A stretch of 64,000 nt of DNA, taken from assembly GCA_963675925.2 (NCBI GenBank), contig CAXXIB010000004.1:806001-870000 (forward strand), given 5' to 3'. The notes under the pieces were generated by a model. It worked only from the letters and a program-made list of their open reading frames with translations, was not told where the DNA came from and ran no database searches. The translations under genes and the position numbers were made by a program. The stretch comes from CAXXOK01 sp963675925. Lineage in GTDB: Bacteria; Bacillota; Clostridia; Christensenellales; Aristaeellaceae. Position 1 is the stretch's first letter, and the number at the start of each line of letters is the position of its first letter. Shown here one piece after another: positions 23,530 through 32,526 of the stretch.

Positions 23530-24335
23530 TTGCCGACACCTCCCGCAGTCATTGCCTTGCCAAAGTACGCCGTTTGCACCTCTACGTTATTGCGTACTTC
23601 GTCCGGCGTGCCTTCCAGAATCTTCTGCCCGAAGTTCAGCACCAGAATCCGGTTGCAGGAGTTCATAATAAAGCGCATGTCATGTTCGATGACGGCAATG
23701 GTGTAGCCGTCGGCGTTGAGCGCTTTGATGAACTCCATCAGCCCGCTGGTTTCCTGCGGGTTCATCCCGGCGGCCGGTTCGTCCAGCAGCAGGATTTTGG
23801 GGTCCAGCGCCAGCGCGCGGGCAATTTCCACCTTGCGCTGCATGCCGTAGGACAGGTTACCCGCCAGCACATCGCTGCTGTGGTCCAGGCCGATGCGCTT
23901 TAGGATTTCCATGCTCTTTTCAGTGGTATAGGCTTCGGTTTGCTTATACGTTTTTGTGTGGAAAATGGCATCGGCCAGGTTGGTTTTGGTTTTAATGTGG
24001 CAGCCGATTTTCACGTTTTCCAGCACCGTCATAAACTTAAAGATCTGCAGGTTCTGGAAGGTGCGTGCAATGCGCTTTTTGGCTACAAGCGAGGCGTTCA
24101 TTGCGGTGATATCTTCGCCGCAGAAGTGTATTTTACCTTTGGTGGGCGTGAAAATACCTGTGCACATATTAAAGAATGTGGTTTTGCCTGCGCCATTGGG
24201 GCCGATGATGCCGAAAATATCGCCCTGACAAATCTGCATGTCTACATTATCTACGGCTTTAATACCGCCGAAATACTTGCTGATTCCCTTGGATTCAAGC
24301 AGCACGTTGGGGTCGCTATGTATTGTTTGGGTCAT
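23526..24335 (-). CDS. livG: Branched-chain-type amino acid ABC transporter, ATPase LivG
   Basis: 269 aa from ATG 24335, which overlaps the livM stop (ATGA) and has GGGAGG upstream. Walker A GPNGAGKTT, LivG-specific IARTFQNLQIFKFMTVLENV, signature LSYGMQRKVEIARALA (Tyr replaces the second Gly of the usual LSGGQ), Walker B KILLLDEPAAGMNPQE, IEHDMRFIMNSCNRILVLNFG. Pairs with LivF. Confidence 0.95.
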
Positions 24336-25324
24336 GCTTTCAGGCCCTCCCTTTGCGGCTTGCGCTTGATTTTGCCGCCCGCGAGCATCGATTGCGATGC
24401 GCCAGCAATGCCCTGGGGTCGCACCCACATCATCATGATGATGATCACGGCGTAAATCACATACCGCCACGCCTCCAGGAAGCGGAGGGTTTCGGTGAGG
24501 ATGGTTACGATGACGCTGCCGACGATGGGCCCGATCAGCGTGCCCTGGCCGCCGATAACGACCATCGCCAGCACGTTAAACCCGGCGTCCAGTGAGAACT
24601 GGCTGGCCTCGATGTAGTTGACGAACGGTGCGTATGCCGCGCCGACCACGCCGGCCCAGAATGCGCCGTACATGAAGTTCAGGCTTTTGTAGAAGCTGGT
24701 TTCCACGCCCAGGGAACGGGCGGCAATCTGATCCTCGCGAATGGAAATCCATGCGCGGCCCACGCGGGACTTGAGTACCCGGCGGGTGATGACCAGAAAC
24801 AAAATCGCGATTACCAGAAAAATGAAGTAGTAGTACTTGGGGCGGAAGGTATCCAGGCCGAACAGCCACGGATAAGGAACGTTTTTGATGCCCAGTGCGC
24901 CGCCGGTGACAGGCTGCCAGGTCTGGGCGATGACGCGGATGATCTCCGAGGCGCCCAGGGTGACCACCGCCAGATAAATACCGTTCAGCTTGAGCGTCGG
25001 CAGCGCAACGATCAGACCGACTAACGCGGCAAACATACCGGCAATGGGCAGCAGTAGCCAAAAATCGATGGCGAACTTGGTGGACAGGATAGCGCAGGTA
25101 TACGCACCGATGGCAAAGAACCCCGCCTGACCCAGGTTAAACTGGCCGGAGTAGCCATTGATTACGTTCAGCGAACCCGCCAGGGTGGTAAACATCAAAA
25201 TGTTGCAGGCGTAGCGCACATACAGCGCTTTTTTCACTACAAAGGGCAGCACGCACAGTGCAACCAGCAGCAGCAGGATCGCGATGACTCTGTATTTGTA
25301 TAAAAACTCTTTTATGTTGCTCAT
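24332..25324 (-). CDS. livM: Branched-chain-type amino acid ABC transporter, permease LivM
   Basis: 330 aa, about 8-9 membrane helices. LivM signatures: LNVINGYSGQFNLGQAGFFA near the N-terminus and SLGVETSFYKSLNFMYGAFW, where the EAA-like loop contacts the ATPase. Ends with a basic cytoplasmic tail. Its start overlaps the livH stop by four bases, so the transporter genes are translationally coupled. Confidence 0.95.
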   Translation of the reverse strand: MSNIKEFLYKYRVIAILLLLVALCVLPFVVKKALYVRYACNILMFTTLAGSLNVINGYSGQFNLGQAGFFAIGAYTCAILSTKFAIDFWLLLPIAGMFAALVGLIVALPTLKLNGIYLAVVTLGASEIIRVIAQTWQPVTGGALGIKNVPYPWLFGLDTFRPKYYYFIFLVIAILFLVITRRVLKSRVGRAWISIREDQIAARSLGVETSFYKSLNFMYGAFWAGVVGAAYAPFVNYIEASQFSLDAGFNVLAMVVIGGQGTLIGPIVGSVIVTILTETLRFLEAWRYVIYAVIIIMMMWVRPQGIAGASQSMLAGGKIKRKPQREGLKA

Positions 25325-26208
25325 ACGCGGTTCCCCCTTTTGGCAGCAAAGCCCTGCGGACGGATAACCAGAATCAGGATCAGGAACCCGAACGCGAATA
25401 CATCGCGGAAGGTGGCCGAGCTGATTGTGATGCCGAGGTTTTCAATAATCCCCATGCACAGGCCGCCAAACGCCGACAGGCGTATATCGACAAGGCCGCC
25501 CAGCACCGACGCAGAGAACGCCTTCATGCTGAACCCGCCCCACATGGTGGATGATACTGCATAGTAGTAGATGGACAAAAGGATGCCCGCAATGCCGCCA
25601 AAGGCGCAGCCAAGGCTGTTGCCCAACATGGCGGTGGACTTAACGTTGATGCCCATCAGGTAAGCGGCCTGCTTGTTCTGGCTGACGGCGCGCAGCGCAA
25701 CGCCCCAGCGGGTGCGGTTGAAAAACAGCGTCAGGCTGACTGCAAATAAGATGACCAGTCCCATGACAACAATTTGCAGTAGTTTAAAGTCCAGCGTAAC
25801 CGAACCGAGGCTTAGGTGATAGGTTTCGTTGTTGATAATATTAATAACCGGTTTGAGTTCCGGACCGAATACGATTTGAGCCAGGTTTCTTAGCAGCATG
25901 CTAAACCCGATTGTGCAAAGCAGCGAGATATGCCTGGGTGCATTAAAGAATTTTTCATAGCAAACTTTATACACCGCAATACCAACGATAAAGGAACTAG
26001 AAAATGCCAGTACAATGGCCAGCGGCAGGTTGTTACCAAAATACATGAAACTATAGTATGCGCTAAAGGCACCGATCATCATAATTTCGCCGTAGGCGAA
26101 GGTTACCATGCCTACCACGCCGACGATGACGGAATAGCCAATCGCCATCAGGGCGTAAATCGAGCCCTGGCAAATGCCGTTGACAAGTTGGTTGAGTACG
26201 TATTCCAT
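25321..26208 (-). CDS. livH: Branched-chain-type amino acid ABC transporter, permease LivH
   Basis: 295 aa, 8 predicted membrane helices. The N-terminus LNQLVNGICQGSIYALMAIG followed by YSVIVGVVGMVTFAYGE is diagnostic for LivH. The loop ALRAVSQNKQAAYLMGINVK contacts the ATPases. GGAGGAAG precedes the ATG. Separated from the binding-protein gene by 123 bases containing a hairpin. Confidence 0.95.
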   Translation of the reverse strand: MEYVLNQLVNGICQGSIYALMAIGYSVIVGVVGMVTFAYGEIMMIGAFSAYYSFMYFGNNLPLAIVLAFSSSFIVGIAVYKVCYEKFFNAPRHISLLCTIGFSMLLRNLAQIVFGPELKPVINIINNETYHLSLGSVTLDFKLLQIVVMGLVILFAVSLTLFFNRTRWGVALRAVSQNKQAAYLMGINVKSTAMLGNSLGCAFGGIAGILLSIYYYAVSSTMWGGFSMKAFSASVLGGLVDIRLSAFGGLCMGIIENLGITISSATFRDVFAFGFLILILVIRPQGFAAKRGNRV

Positions 26209-26257
26209 ACTTCCTCCTTTGATATACCAAGGATAAGGAAGAGCCTGTTGGGCCTGG

Positions 26258-26294
26258 CGCCGGGAGCGGGCAAAAGGGAGGCCTGCTCCCGGCG
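26258..26294 (-). terminator. Intercistronic hairpin after the substrate-binding protein gene
   Basis: CGCCGGGAGC (26258-26267) pairs with GCTCCCGGCG (26285-26294), with no T tract. Such hairpins often stabilise or partly terminate the mRNA so that binding protein is made in excess over the permease. Confidence 0.6.
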
Positions 26295-26331
26295 ATGGCC
26301 GGACTGGGTGGTCAGTCGTACAGGTCAGAAA

Positions 26332-27471
26332 TTATTCCTGGCTGTAGTCAAAGCCTTCCAGAATGACCCACTGGCTGTCCACAACGCCGCAGATGAGGTA
26401 ATCGCGGGCGATGTCGCCGGCTTCCTCAAACTGGATACGGCCGGTCAAACCGGTGAATTCGATGGTCTTGAGAGCGTCGTTGATGGCATCGCGGGTGACT
26501 TCGCCGTCGCCGATGGACTCGATCGCGGTGGCGATCAGGTAGGCGGTGTCATACGCGCAGGCCGGGTGCACGGTGGGCTGGAAGCCTGCCGCTTCAACAA
26601 ACTTGTCTTTCCAGGCGTTCAGGTCTTCGTTCGTGGGATCAAAGAAGAACGGCGAGGTCGCGATCAGGTTGTTGGGGTCGATGAGCTGACCCAGGAGCTG
26701 TTCGGAGGTTCCCGGTCCAAGGGCAACGTGCGGTACATCCCAGCCAGCCGAATCGGCGGCGTTGAAGATGGCGGACACGGGCAGGCCCTGGTCCATGACG
26801 ACCAGCACTTCGGGCTCGAATGCCTTCACTTTGGTGATGATGGAGGAGAAGTCGGTCTCGTCGGACTTGTACTTTTCTTCCATGACTTCCAGGCCTTCCA
26901 GATCAGCCTGCGCCTTGAAGTTGGAGAACGCGGACTGGCCCCAGTCGCTGTCAACACGGATGACGGCAATTTTGGTGGCGCCCAGGTACTTTTTGAGCAC
27001 GTAGGTGGCCAGGAAGGGAGCTTCCTTGTCCTGACGGCCCATGATGGAGTAGGTGTAGGGGCTCATGCCGGCGTAGTCCGAGGCGGACGCGGTGGGCGAG
27101 AGTTGCACCAGGCCGTAACGGTCTACGATGGGGGCGTTGGCTTTACAGCAGCCGGAGGAAAAGTCGCCCAGGATCGCGAGGATTTCGTCGTCTTCGGCAA
27201 ACGCGGTCGCCATGTTGGAGCTCACCACGGGGTCACCTGCGGTGTCTTTAACGTCAATCGACAGCATATAGCCGTTGGCGCCGCCGGCGGCGTTGATTTC
27301 GTCAATCGCCATTTGCCAGGCAATTTGGAATCCCGTGCCGTACTCGGCGTAGTTGCCGGTCAGCGGGGCGAGGCCACCAAGCTTGATGGTGCCTTTTTCG
27401 GCCGTTGCGGGCAGTACTGCCAGCGAAAGAAGCAGTACGACGGTCAGGAACAGAGCAGCCAGTTTCTTCAT
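26332..27471 (-). CDS. livK: Branched-chain-type ABC transporter substrate-binding protein (Peripla_BP_6)
   Basis: 379 aa from ATG 27471 (AAAGGAGAG upstream; a longer frame has no site). Signal peptide KKLAALFLTVVLLLSLAVLP-ATA without a lipobox Cys, then IKLGGLAPLTGNYAEYGTG and AIDEINAAGGANG, the classic LivJ/K start. The ligand is not readable from the sequence: the group binds branched-chain amino acids, amides, urea or aromatic acids. The operon context (ATC-hydrolase-like and cysteine-desulfidase-like enzymes) suggests a sulfur- or nitrogen-containing amino acid derivative. Confidence 0.93.
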   Translation of the reverse strand: MKKLAALFLTVVLLLSLAVLPATAEKGTIKLGGLAPLTGNYAEYGTGFQIAWQMAIDEINAAGGANGYMLSIDVKDTAGDPVVSSNMATAFAEDDEILAILGDFSSGCCKANAPIVDRYGLVQLSPTASASDYAGMSPYTYSIMGRQDKEAPFLATYVLKKYLGATKIAVIRVDSDWGQSAFSNFKAQADLEGLEVMEEKYKSDETDFSSIITKVKAFEPEVLVVMDQGLPVSAIFNAADSAGWDVPHVALGPGTSEQLLGQLIDPNNLIATSPFFFDPTNEDLNAWKDKFVEAAGFQPTVHPACAYDTAYLIATAIESIGDGEVTRDAINDALKTIEFTGLTGRIQFEEAGDIARDYLICGVVDSQWVILEGFDYSQE

Positions 27472-27551
27472 GGATATCTCTCCTTTCAGTATAACCTCTA
27501 TGATAGATGCAGCATACGCTGCCGAGGTTTGGGGTAAGAAAACCAAGCGGT

Positions 27552-28049
27552 TTATTTTTTGAAGTGCAGTTTGCAGCTTTCGCAGCCCTTGGCAATGGTG
27601 TCGCCAAGTTCAAGCTCCAGGCCCATCGCCTTGGCGATGCCGCGGTCGCCGTCCATGGCCATATCACACAGAAGGGAGATGCGCTCATCGTCAAAGCCAA
27701 GTTTCTTCCAGGCCGATACCAGCGCGCAATAGTGGAAGTCCACGGTCACGTTGTCGTGGTCGGCTTTGATGTTGTCCATATTGAACGTCTGCGGGCCCAG
27801 GCAGGATTCGTCGCCCAAGAACGCGTTTTTAAAGTCCGTGCAGTTATCGGGGTCGGGGCACATTGCCTTAAAGCGTTCACCGTGCATCAGGCCGGTGCGC
27901 ATAATGGCGCGGCGTACGATGGGTTCGGCGTCGATGCCGGCTTTGACCATTTCATCATAAATCAGGCCCATCCAGGTTGCGCGGTGCTCGATTTGGGCGC
28001 GGTTTACATCGGTGATTTCTGCCACGGGGTTTGCTTCGTTCTTGATCAT
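27552..28049 (-). CDS. L-2-amino-thiazoline-4-carboxylic acid hydrolase-like protein
   Basis: 165 aa from ATG 28049, which follows GAGGAGG at 8 bases; a longer frame has no site. The core VDFHYCALVSAWKKLGFDDE and ISLLCDMAMDGDRGIAKAMG, and the C-terminal AKGCESCKLHFKK, fit the ATC_hydrolase (PF14196) family as I recall it. This family is named for an enzyme that opens the thiazoline ring of ATC on the way to L-cysteine. First gene of the operon, directly before the ABC binding protein. Many members are unstudied, so the substrate is inference; the cysteine-desulfidase-like gene downstream is consistent with a cysteine-yielding route. Confidence 0.8.
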   Translation of the reverse strand: MIKNEANPVAEITDVNRAQIEHRATWMGLIYDEMVKAGIDAEPIVRRAIMRTGLMHGERFKAMCPDPDNCTDFKNAFLGDESCLGPQTFNMDNIKADHDNVTVDFHYCALVSAWKKLGFDDERISLLCDMAMDGDRGIAKAMGLELELGDTIAKGCESCKLHFKK

Positions 28050-28103
28050 GTGGGGGTCCTCCTCAAAAATATGAATATCGTTGATGGAACAGCGGCCGGT
28101 CAT

Positions 28104-28342
28104 CCGTTTCGCCGTTCCAGATCAGCCTTTATTAAAAGGGCAGCTGTTGCGGCGGGCTTAGACAAACACAAAAAGTCCTTCGTTTGCCGCGCCATTGCCG
28201 CAATCCCGCAGGATGGAATCAAATACTAAAAAAACGGAAAACCAGCTCCTTTACCCAGTAAAACTGTGCGGAGTTGACATCGTTGTCATATGTTTCGTCG
28301 ATCACACAGGCTTTTCACCTGATAGACCATTGCTATGTCACT
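28104..28342 (-). other. Long leader of the catabolic operon
   Basis: From the promoter start near 28336 to the first ATG there are about 287 bases. On the minus strand a run of seven T (28228-28234) follows a weak hairpin (GG-t-AAA/TTT-t-CC), so attenuation is possible. TGACATCGTTGTCA (28275-28288) is a near-palindrome that could be a second operator. A 31-codon frame (28163-28071 region, no good ribosome site) is not convincing as a leader peptide. Confidence 0.3.
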
Positions 28343-28371
28343 AATATACTATTGGTCGACCAGCATGTCAA
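28343..28371 (-). promoter_or_regulatory. Catabolic operon promoter with GntR operator in its spacer
   Basis: On the minus strand: -35 TTGACA (28366-28371), exactly 17 bases, -10 TATATT (28343-28348). Inside the spacer lies the perfect palindrome TGGTCGACCA (28353-28362), which fits the TGGT-n-ACCA type bound by FCD-type GntR proteins. The GntR gene is the ninth gene of this operon, implying feedback control by direct occlusion of RNA polymerase. Confidence 0.75.
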
Positions 28372-28409
28372 GAACAAATTTTCCGCCTTTCGTTTTTCTT
28401 TTGTATGCG

Positions 28410-28449
28410 GTTTGGCGCGCTTGCCAAACGAGAAGAAATACGGTACACT
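28410..28449 (+). promoter_or_regulatory. Ribokinase promoter with overlapping inverted repeat
   Basis: TTGCCA (28421-28426), 17 bases, TACACT (28444-28449). GTTTGGC (28410-28416) and GCCAAAC (28423-28429) form a 7-base-arm inverted repeat over the -35, a likely repressor site, with no regulator gene adjacent on this strand. Confidence 0.55.
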
Positions 28450-28591
28450 TTGCCTGCGTAAAGGTAAACTGTATAGGAAAACCACCACCGCCCACGGGGT
28501 GGGCTGCCTGCGCATCGCCGGGGACGAACGCGCTGCCAGGGTGTTTTAGGCACCATCCCGGCATTAACACGAGGATAAGGAAGTTGAACCG

Positions 28592-29482
28592 ATGAAAATA
28601 CTCAACTATGGAAGTGCAAGCCTGGACCTGGTCTTTTCGGTCGACCATATTTCCATGCCGGGAGAGACCATTTCATCCTCCAAACGCGAAATATTCCCGG
28701 GTGGCAAGGGTCTAAACCAATCGATTGCCGCCGCCAGAGCCGGGGCGGAGGTCTACTTTGCCGCCATTGTCGGCCAGGACGGCGCAATGCTGCAGGATGC
28801 CTGCCGCGATGCGGGCGTGCATACTGACTACATGGAAATGTCCACCGAGGCGCCGACCGGCAACGCGCTGATACAGGTGGATGCCAACGGGCAAAACAGC
28901 ATTGTCCTGTTTGCGGGCACCAACCGCAGCCATACGCCGGAGCGGATGGACCGTATCCTGAAGCAGTTTCAGCCCGGCGACATTGTGCTGATGCAAAACG
29001 AAATCAACCATCTGGATGTGCTGATTGATAAAGCACACGCCCTGGGCCTGACCATCGCGCTGAATCCCTCACCCTTTGATGAGGCCATAACGGCCTGCGA
29101 TCTGCAAAAGGTGGGCATTTTCATGCTCAACGAAGTGGAAGGCGAGCAGTTGACCGGGGTGCATGGCGAGCAGGCCATGCTGGATGCGCTGGCAGAGCGC
29201 TTCCCGGCGGCGCGTATCGTGCTCACCCTGGGCGAAAAAGGCGTGTTGTACCGCGACCCGAAGGAAAGCTGCAGCCAGCCGGCCTTTAAAGTGCAGGCGG
29301 TGGATACCACAGCCGCAGGCGATACCTTTACCGGGTTTTTCCTGGCGTCGCTGGTGCGCGGACTGGACACGCCCAAAGCTCTTCGCATCGCAACCAAAGC
29401 GGCAGCTATTTCCGTGTGTCATCAGGGGGCATCGTCCTCCATTCCCGACTGGGATACCGTTGTTGAGGCTCTGGACGCGTAA
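28592..29482 (+). CDS. rbsK: Ribokinase-like PfkB-family sugar kinase
   Basis: 296 aa. PfkB features in order: LNYGSASLDLVFSVDHI, the sugar-binding FPGGKGLNQSIAAARAGAEV, NALIQVDANGQNSIVLFAG, and the C-terminal signature DTTAAGDTFTGFFLASL with the catalytic Asp. Cytoplasmic kinase that phosphorylates an imported sugar, probably ribose, at C5. It precedes a multiple-sugar ABC importer on the same strand but has its own terminator, so the two are separately transcribed. Substrate could be another pentose. Confidence 0.9.
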   Translation: MKILNYGSASLDLVFSVDHISMPGETISSSKREIFPGGKGLNQSIAAARAGAEVYFAAIVGQDGAMLQDACRDAGVHTDYMEMSTEAPTGNALIQVDANGQNSIVLFAGTNRSHTPERMDRILKQFQPGDIVLMQNEINHLDVLIDKAHALGLTIALNPSPFDEAITACDLQKVGIFMLNEVEGEQLTGVHGEQAMLDALAERFPAARIVLTLGEKGVLYRDPKESCSQPAFKVQAVDTTAAGDTFTGFFLASLVRGLDTPKALRIATKAAAISVCHQGASSSIPDWDTVVEALDA

Positions 29483-29537
29483 ATAGCGTCCAGACCGGTT
29501 AAATCCGGCCGCAGTAATCAACCATCGGGATACGAGA

Positions 29538-29577
29538 TAACCCGCTGTCAACACATACCGTTGGCGGCGGGTTTCGT
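29538..29577 (+). terminator. Terminator after the ribokinase gene
   Basis: 14-bp stem: AACCCGC (29539-29545) with GCGGGTT (29567-29573), extended by a T-G wobble and GTCAAC/GTTGGC; followed by TTCGTTT. Confidence 0.75.
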
Positions 29578-29639
29578 TTGTGCGAATATATACTATAGGC
29601 TGTTTATATGGACGGAAATATGTCTGAACTGGAAGTATT

Positions 29640-29752
29640 TGGAAAGCGCTTTCATCCAGACGGAAAATATTCAACCTTTGGCGGAAAATATCCCCTTTTA
29701 ATTAGCGCAAACTCATGTATAATGAGGGAAATTGGGTAAAGCGAAACGTTTC
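29640..29752 (+). promoter_or_regulatory. Promoter and operators of the sugar ABC transporter (cre-like site)
   Basis: TGGAAAGCGCTTTCAT (29640-29655) matches the CcpA cre consensus with one mismatch. A -10 TATAAT lies at 29718-29723 with only a weak -35. The palindrome GAAACGTTTC (29743-29752), downstream of the expected start, is typical of a LacI-family operator. Together these suggest catabolite repression plus a dedicated LacI repressor encoded elsewhere. Confidence 0.6.
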
Positions 29753-29782
29753 CCACTTGAAAATTGAAGGAGGACCCATTCT

Positions 29783-30844
29783 ATGAAGAAAACCCTATTC
29801 CTCGTTATGGCCCTGGTTTTGGTATTGAGCCTGACCACGGCTGCCATGGCTGCCGAACTCATCGGTATTGCCATGCCCACCCAGTCGTCTGCGCGCTGGA
29901 TTTCCGATGGCGGCAGCATGAAAGAACTGCTGGAAGCCGAAGGCTACGAAGTTGACCTGCAATACGGCGAAGACATCGTTGAAAACCAGGTGTCCCAGAT
30001 TGAAAACATGATCACCAAAGGCGCCAAGGTGCTGGTCATTGCCGCCATCGACGGCGAATCCCTGACCTCCATCCTGGAAAAAGCCAAGGATGCCGATGTG
30101 GCCGTTATTTCCTATGACCGCCTGATCAAAAACACCGATGCCGTCAGCTACTACGCCACGTTTGATAACTTCCTCGTGGGCGTGCAGCAGGCACAGACCA
30201 TCGTGGACGGCCTTGGACTGCCGGATGCGGAAGGCCCCTTCAACATTGAGTTGTTTGCCGGCTCGCCCGATGACACCAATGCCTACTACTTCTTTGATGG
30301 CGCGATGAGCATTCTGCAGCCCTACATCGACGAGGGCAAAATGGTTGTCAAATCCGGTCAGACCGCGTTTGACCAGGTTGCAACCCTCCGCTGGGACGGC
30401 GCTACCGCGCAGGCCCGCATGGATAACATCATTACCGCGCACTATGCTGATGGCGGCCTGGATGCCATCCTCAGCCCCTATGACGGCATTTCCATCGGCG
30501 TGCTGGCCTCTGTGAAAAACGTTGGCTATGGCTCCGACGATATGCCCATGCCCATCATCTCAGGGCAGGATGCGGAACTCCCCTCCGTTAAGAGCATTCT
30601 GGCGGGCGAGCAGTATTCCACCATCTTCAAAGACACCCGCACTTTGGCGGCCAGAGCCGTCGAAATGGTTAACGCGGTGCTGGGCGGCGAAGAACCCACC
30701 ATCAACAACACCACCACGTATGACAATGGCGTGTTCATCGTGCCCTCCTACTTAGAGGAGCCGGTGCCGATTGATGCGACCAACGCCGTGCAGGTGCTGG
30801 TGGAAGACAGCGGCTACTACACCATGGAACAACTCGGCTTGTAA
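29783..30844 (+). CDS. chvE: Multiple-monosaccharide ABC transporter substrate-binding protein (ChvE-like)
   Basis: 353 aa. Signal peptide KKTLFLVMALVLVLSLTTAA-MAA without a lipobox. Mature start ELIGIAMPTQSSARWISDGG, then KGAKVLVIAAIDGESL, AVISYDRLIKNTDAVSYYATFD and DAILSPYDGISIG, the ChvE/GguC-associated sugar-binding pattern (Peripla_BP_4). GGAGGA precedes the ATG. Binds aldoses such as glucose, galactose, xylose or arabinose outside the membrane and delivers them to the MmsA/MmsB complex encoded next. Confidence 0.92.
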   Translation: MKKTLFLVMALVLVLSLTTAAMAAELIGIAMPTQSSARWISDGGSMKELLEAEGYEVDLQYGEDIVENQVSQIENMITKGAKVLVIAAIDGESLTSILEKAKDADVAVISYDRLIKNTDAVSYYATFDNFLVGVQQAQTIVDGLGLPDAEGPFNIELFAGSPDDTNAYYFFDGAMSILQPYIDEGKMVVKSGQTAFDQVATLRWDGATAQARMDNIITAHYADGGLDAILSPYDGISIGVLASVKNVGYGSDDMPMPIISGQDAELPSVKSILAGEQYSTIFKDTRTLAARAVEMVNAVLGGEEPTINNTTTYDNGVFIVPSYLEEPVPIDATNAVQVLVEDSGYYTMEQLGL

Positions 30845-30863
30845 TCGCAGGGTAAACTGCGTC

Positions 30864-30892
30864 GTATGGCGGCAGCTTGACTGCCGCCATAC
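30864..30892 (+). terminator. Intercistronic hairpin after the sugar-binding protein gene
   Basis: Perfect 12-bp stem GTATGGCGGCAG / CTGCCGCCATAC with a 5-base loop and no T tract; probably limits expression of the downstream ATPase and permease relative to the binding protein. Confidence 0.65.
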
Positions 30893-30975
30893 CTCTGTTT
30901 ATACTGGTAGCAATCGTACCGCAAAAGCCGCAAAGGGCAAAATAATACAATCCTAAAACCAGGGGAATAAGGAGC

Positions 30976-32523
30976 GTGAATACCACCTTGGACCAGGCGA
31001 TTTTACACATGAAGGACATCACCAAACTGTTCCCCGGCGTCAAAGCGCTGGATCGCGTGAACCTGATTGTAAAGCGCGATGAAATCCACGCGCTTGTGGG
31101 CGAGAACGGTGCGGGCAAAAGCACGCTGATGAACGTGCTGGGCGGCGTGTACCCGCATGGAACCTACACCGGCGAAATTATATTCGACGGGAAAGAATGT
31201 ATATTCCACAACATTAAAGACAGCGAAAGCAAAGGCATATCCATCATTCATCAGGAGCTTGCCCTGGTGCCGTATTTAAGCATTGCCGAAAACATGTTTT
31301 TGGGCAACGAACAGGCCAGAGCAGGCGTGATCAACTGGCAGAAAACCCGGTCTAAAACCACGGAGCTGCTTAAGCTTGTGGGGCTGGCCGAAGACCCGGA
31401 TACGTTGATTGCCGATATCGGCGTGGGCAAGCAGCAGCTGGTGGAAATCGCCAAGGCGCTTGCAAAAGACGTAAAATTACTGATACTGGACGAACCGACC
31501 GCTGCGCTTAACGAAGCCGAATCCGATCATTTGCTCGAAATTATCGTAAATCTGCGGGCAAAGGGCGTGCCGTCCATTATTATCAGCCATAAACTAAAGG
31601 AAGTGGAGCGGGTCGCCGACAGTATTACCATACTGCGCGATGGCGCGACCATTGAAACCCTGGTCAAAGGCCAGGATGATATCAGAGAAGACCGCATCAT
31701 TCAGGGCATGGTTGGCCGCGAGATTAAGGACCGCTTCCCCGCCCGCGACTGCGAAATCGGGGAGACGGTGTTTTCCGTGGAGAACTGGTCCGCGTTTGAC
31801 CCGGTGGACACAACCCGCCAGGTGCTAAACGACATCAACCTCTATGTGCGCAAGGGCGAAGTGGTCGGCATTGCCGGACTGATGGGCGCAGGGCGCACGG
31901 AACTGGCCATGAGCATGTTTGGCAAAGCCTACGGCAAAAAAATTACCGGCACGATGATGAAGGACGGCAAACCCGTGAATTTCAACACCGTGCATCAGGC
32001 GATTGAAAACGGCGTGGCCTACCTGACGGAGGATCGCAAAACCGCCGGGCTGATCCTGATCAGCGATGTGAAAGAAAACATTTCCATGGCCAACCTCAAG
32101 GGAATCAGCGAAATGCTGATTATCAACAAGAGCAAGGAAATTCACGTCGCGGAGGATTACCGCAAAAAGCTGTCTATCAAAACGCCGTCTGTGCATCAGA
32201 TTGTGGGCAACCTTTCGGGCGGCAACCAGCAGAAGGTATGCCTCAGCCGGTGGATTTTCGCCGCGCCGGATGTCCTGATTTTGGATGAACCGACACGCGG
32301 CATTGATGTGGGTGCCAAGTACGAGATCTACACCATCATCAACCAGCTGGCCGCTGCGGGCAAGGCCGTTATCATTATCTCCAGCGAACTGCCCGAGGTA
32401 CTGGGCATGAGCGATCGCGTGTATATCATGAACGAAGGTCGAATGGTGGGCGAGCTGCCCAAAGAGGAAGCAACGCAGGAAAGCGTTATGCGTTGTATCA
32501 TGCAAAGCAGCAGGGGGAACTGA
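30976..32523 (+). CDS. mmsA: Multiple-monosaccharide ABC transporter ATPase (MmsA/GguA)
   Basis: 515 aa with two fused ATPase domains. First: VGENGAGKSTLMNVLGGVYP, IGVGKQQLVEIAKALAKDVK, LLILDEPTAALNEAE. Second: GLMGAGRTELAMSMFG (degenerate Walker A, normal for this class), LSGGNQQKVCLSRWIFA, LILDEPTRGIDVGAKYE. The start is GTG 30976, with AGGGG and AAGGAG nearby; an internal ATG at 31009 has no site. Energises sugar import with MmsB. Confidence 0.94.
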   Translation: MNTTLDQAILHMKDITKLFPGVKALDRVNLIVKRDEIHALVGENGAGKSTLMNVLGGVYPHGTYTGEIIFDGKECIFHNIKDSESKGISIIHQELALVPYLSIAENMFLGNEQARAGVINWQKTRSKTTELLKLVGLAEDPDTLIADIGVGKQQLVEIAKALAKDVKLLILDEPTAALNEAESDHLLEIIVNLRAKGVPSIIISHKLKEVERVADSITILRDGATIETLVKGQDDIREDRIIQGMVGREIKDRFPARDCEIGETVFSVENWSAFDPVDTTRQVLNDINLYVRKGEVVGIAGLMGAGRTELAMSMFGKAYGKKITGTMMKDGKPVNFNTVHQAIENGVAYLTEDRKTAGLILISDVKENISMANLKGISEMLIINKSKEIHVAEDYRKKLSIKTPSVHQIVGNLSGGNQQKVCLSRWIFAAPDVLILDEPTRGIDVGAKYEIYTIINQLAAAGKAVIIISSELPEVLGMSDRVYIMNEGRMVGELPKEEATQESVMRCIMQSSRGN

Positions 32524-32526
32524 CGA

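Noticed and set aside
25930..27537. Long open frame (535 codons) on the plus strand
   Set aside because: It is fully antisense to the conserved livH and binding-protein genes; the openness follows from GC-biased third positions, and the product has no recognisable motif.
28071..28163. A 31-codon frame in the leader of the catabolic operon as a leader peptide
   Set aside because: No good ribosome site, no run of a single amino acid codon and no clear competing hairpins, unlike the met leader.
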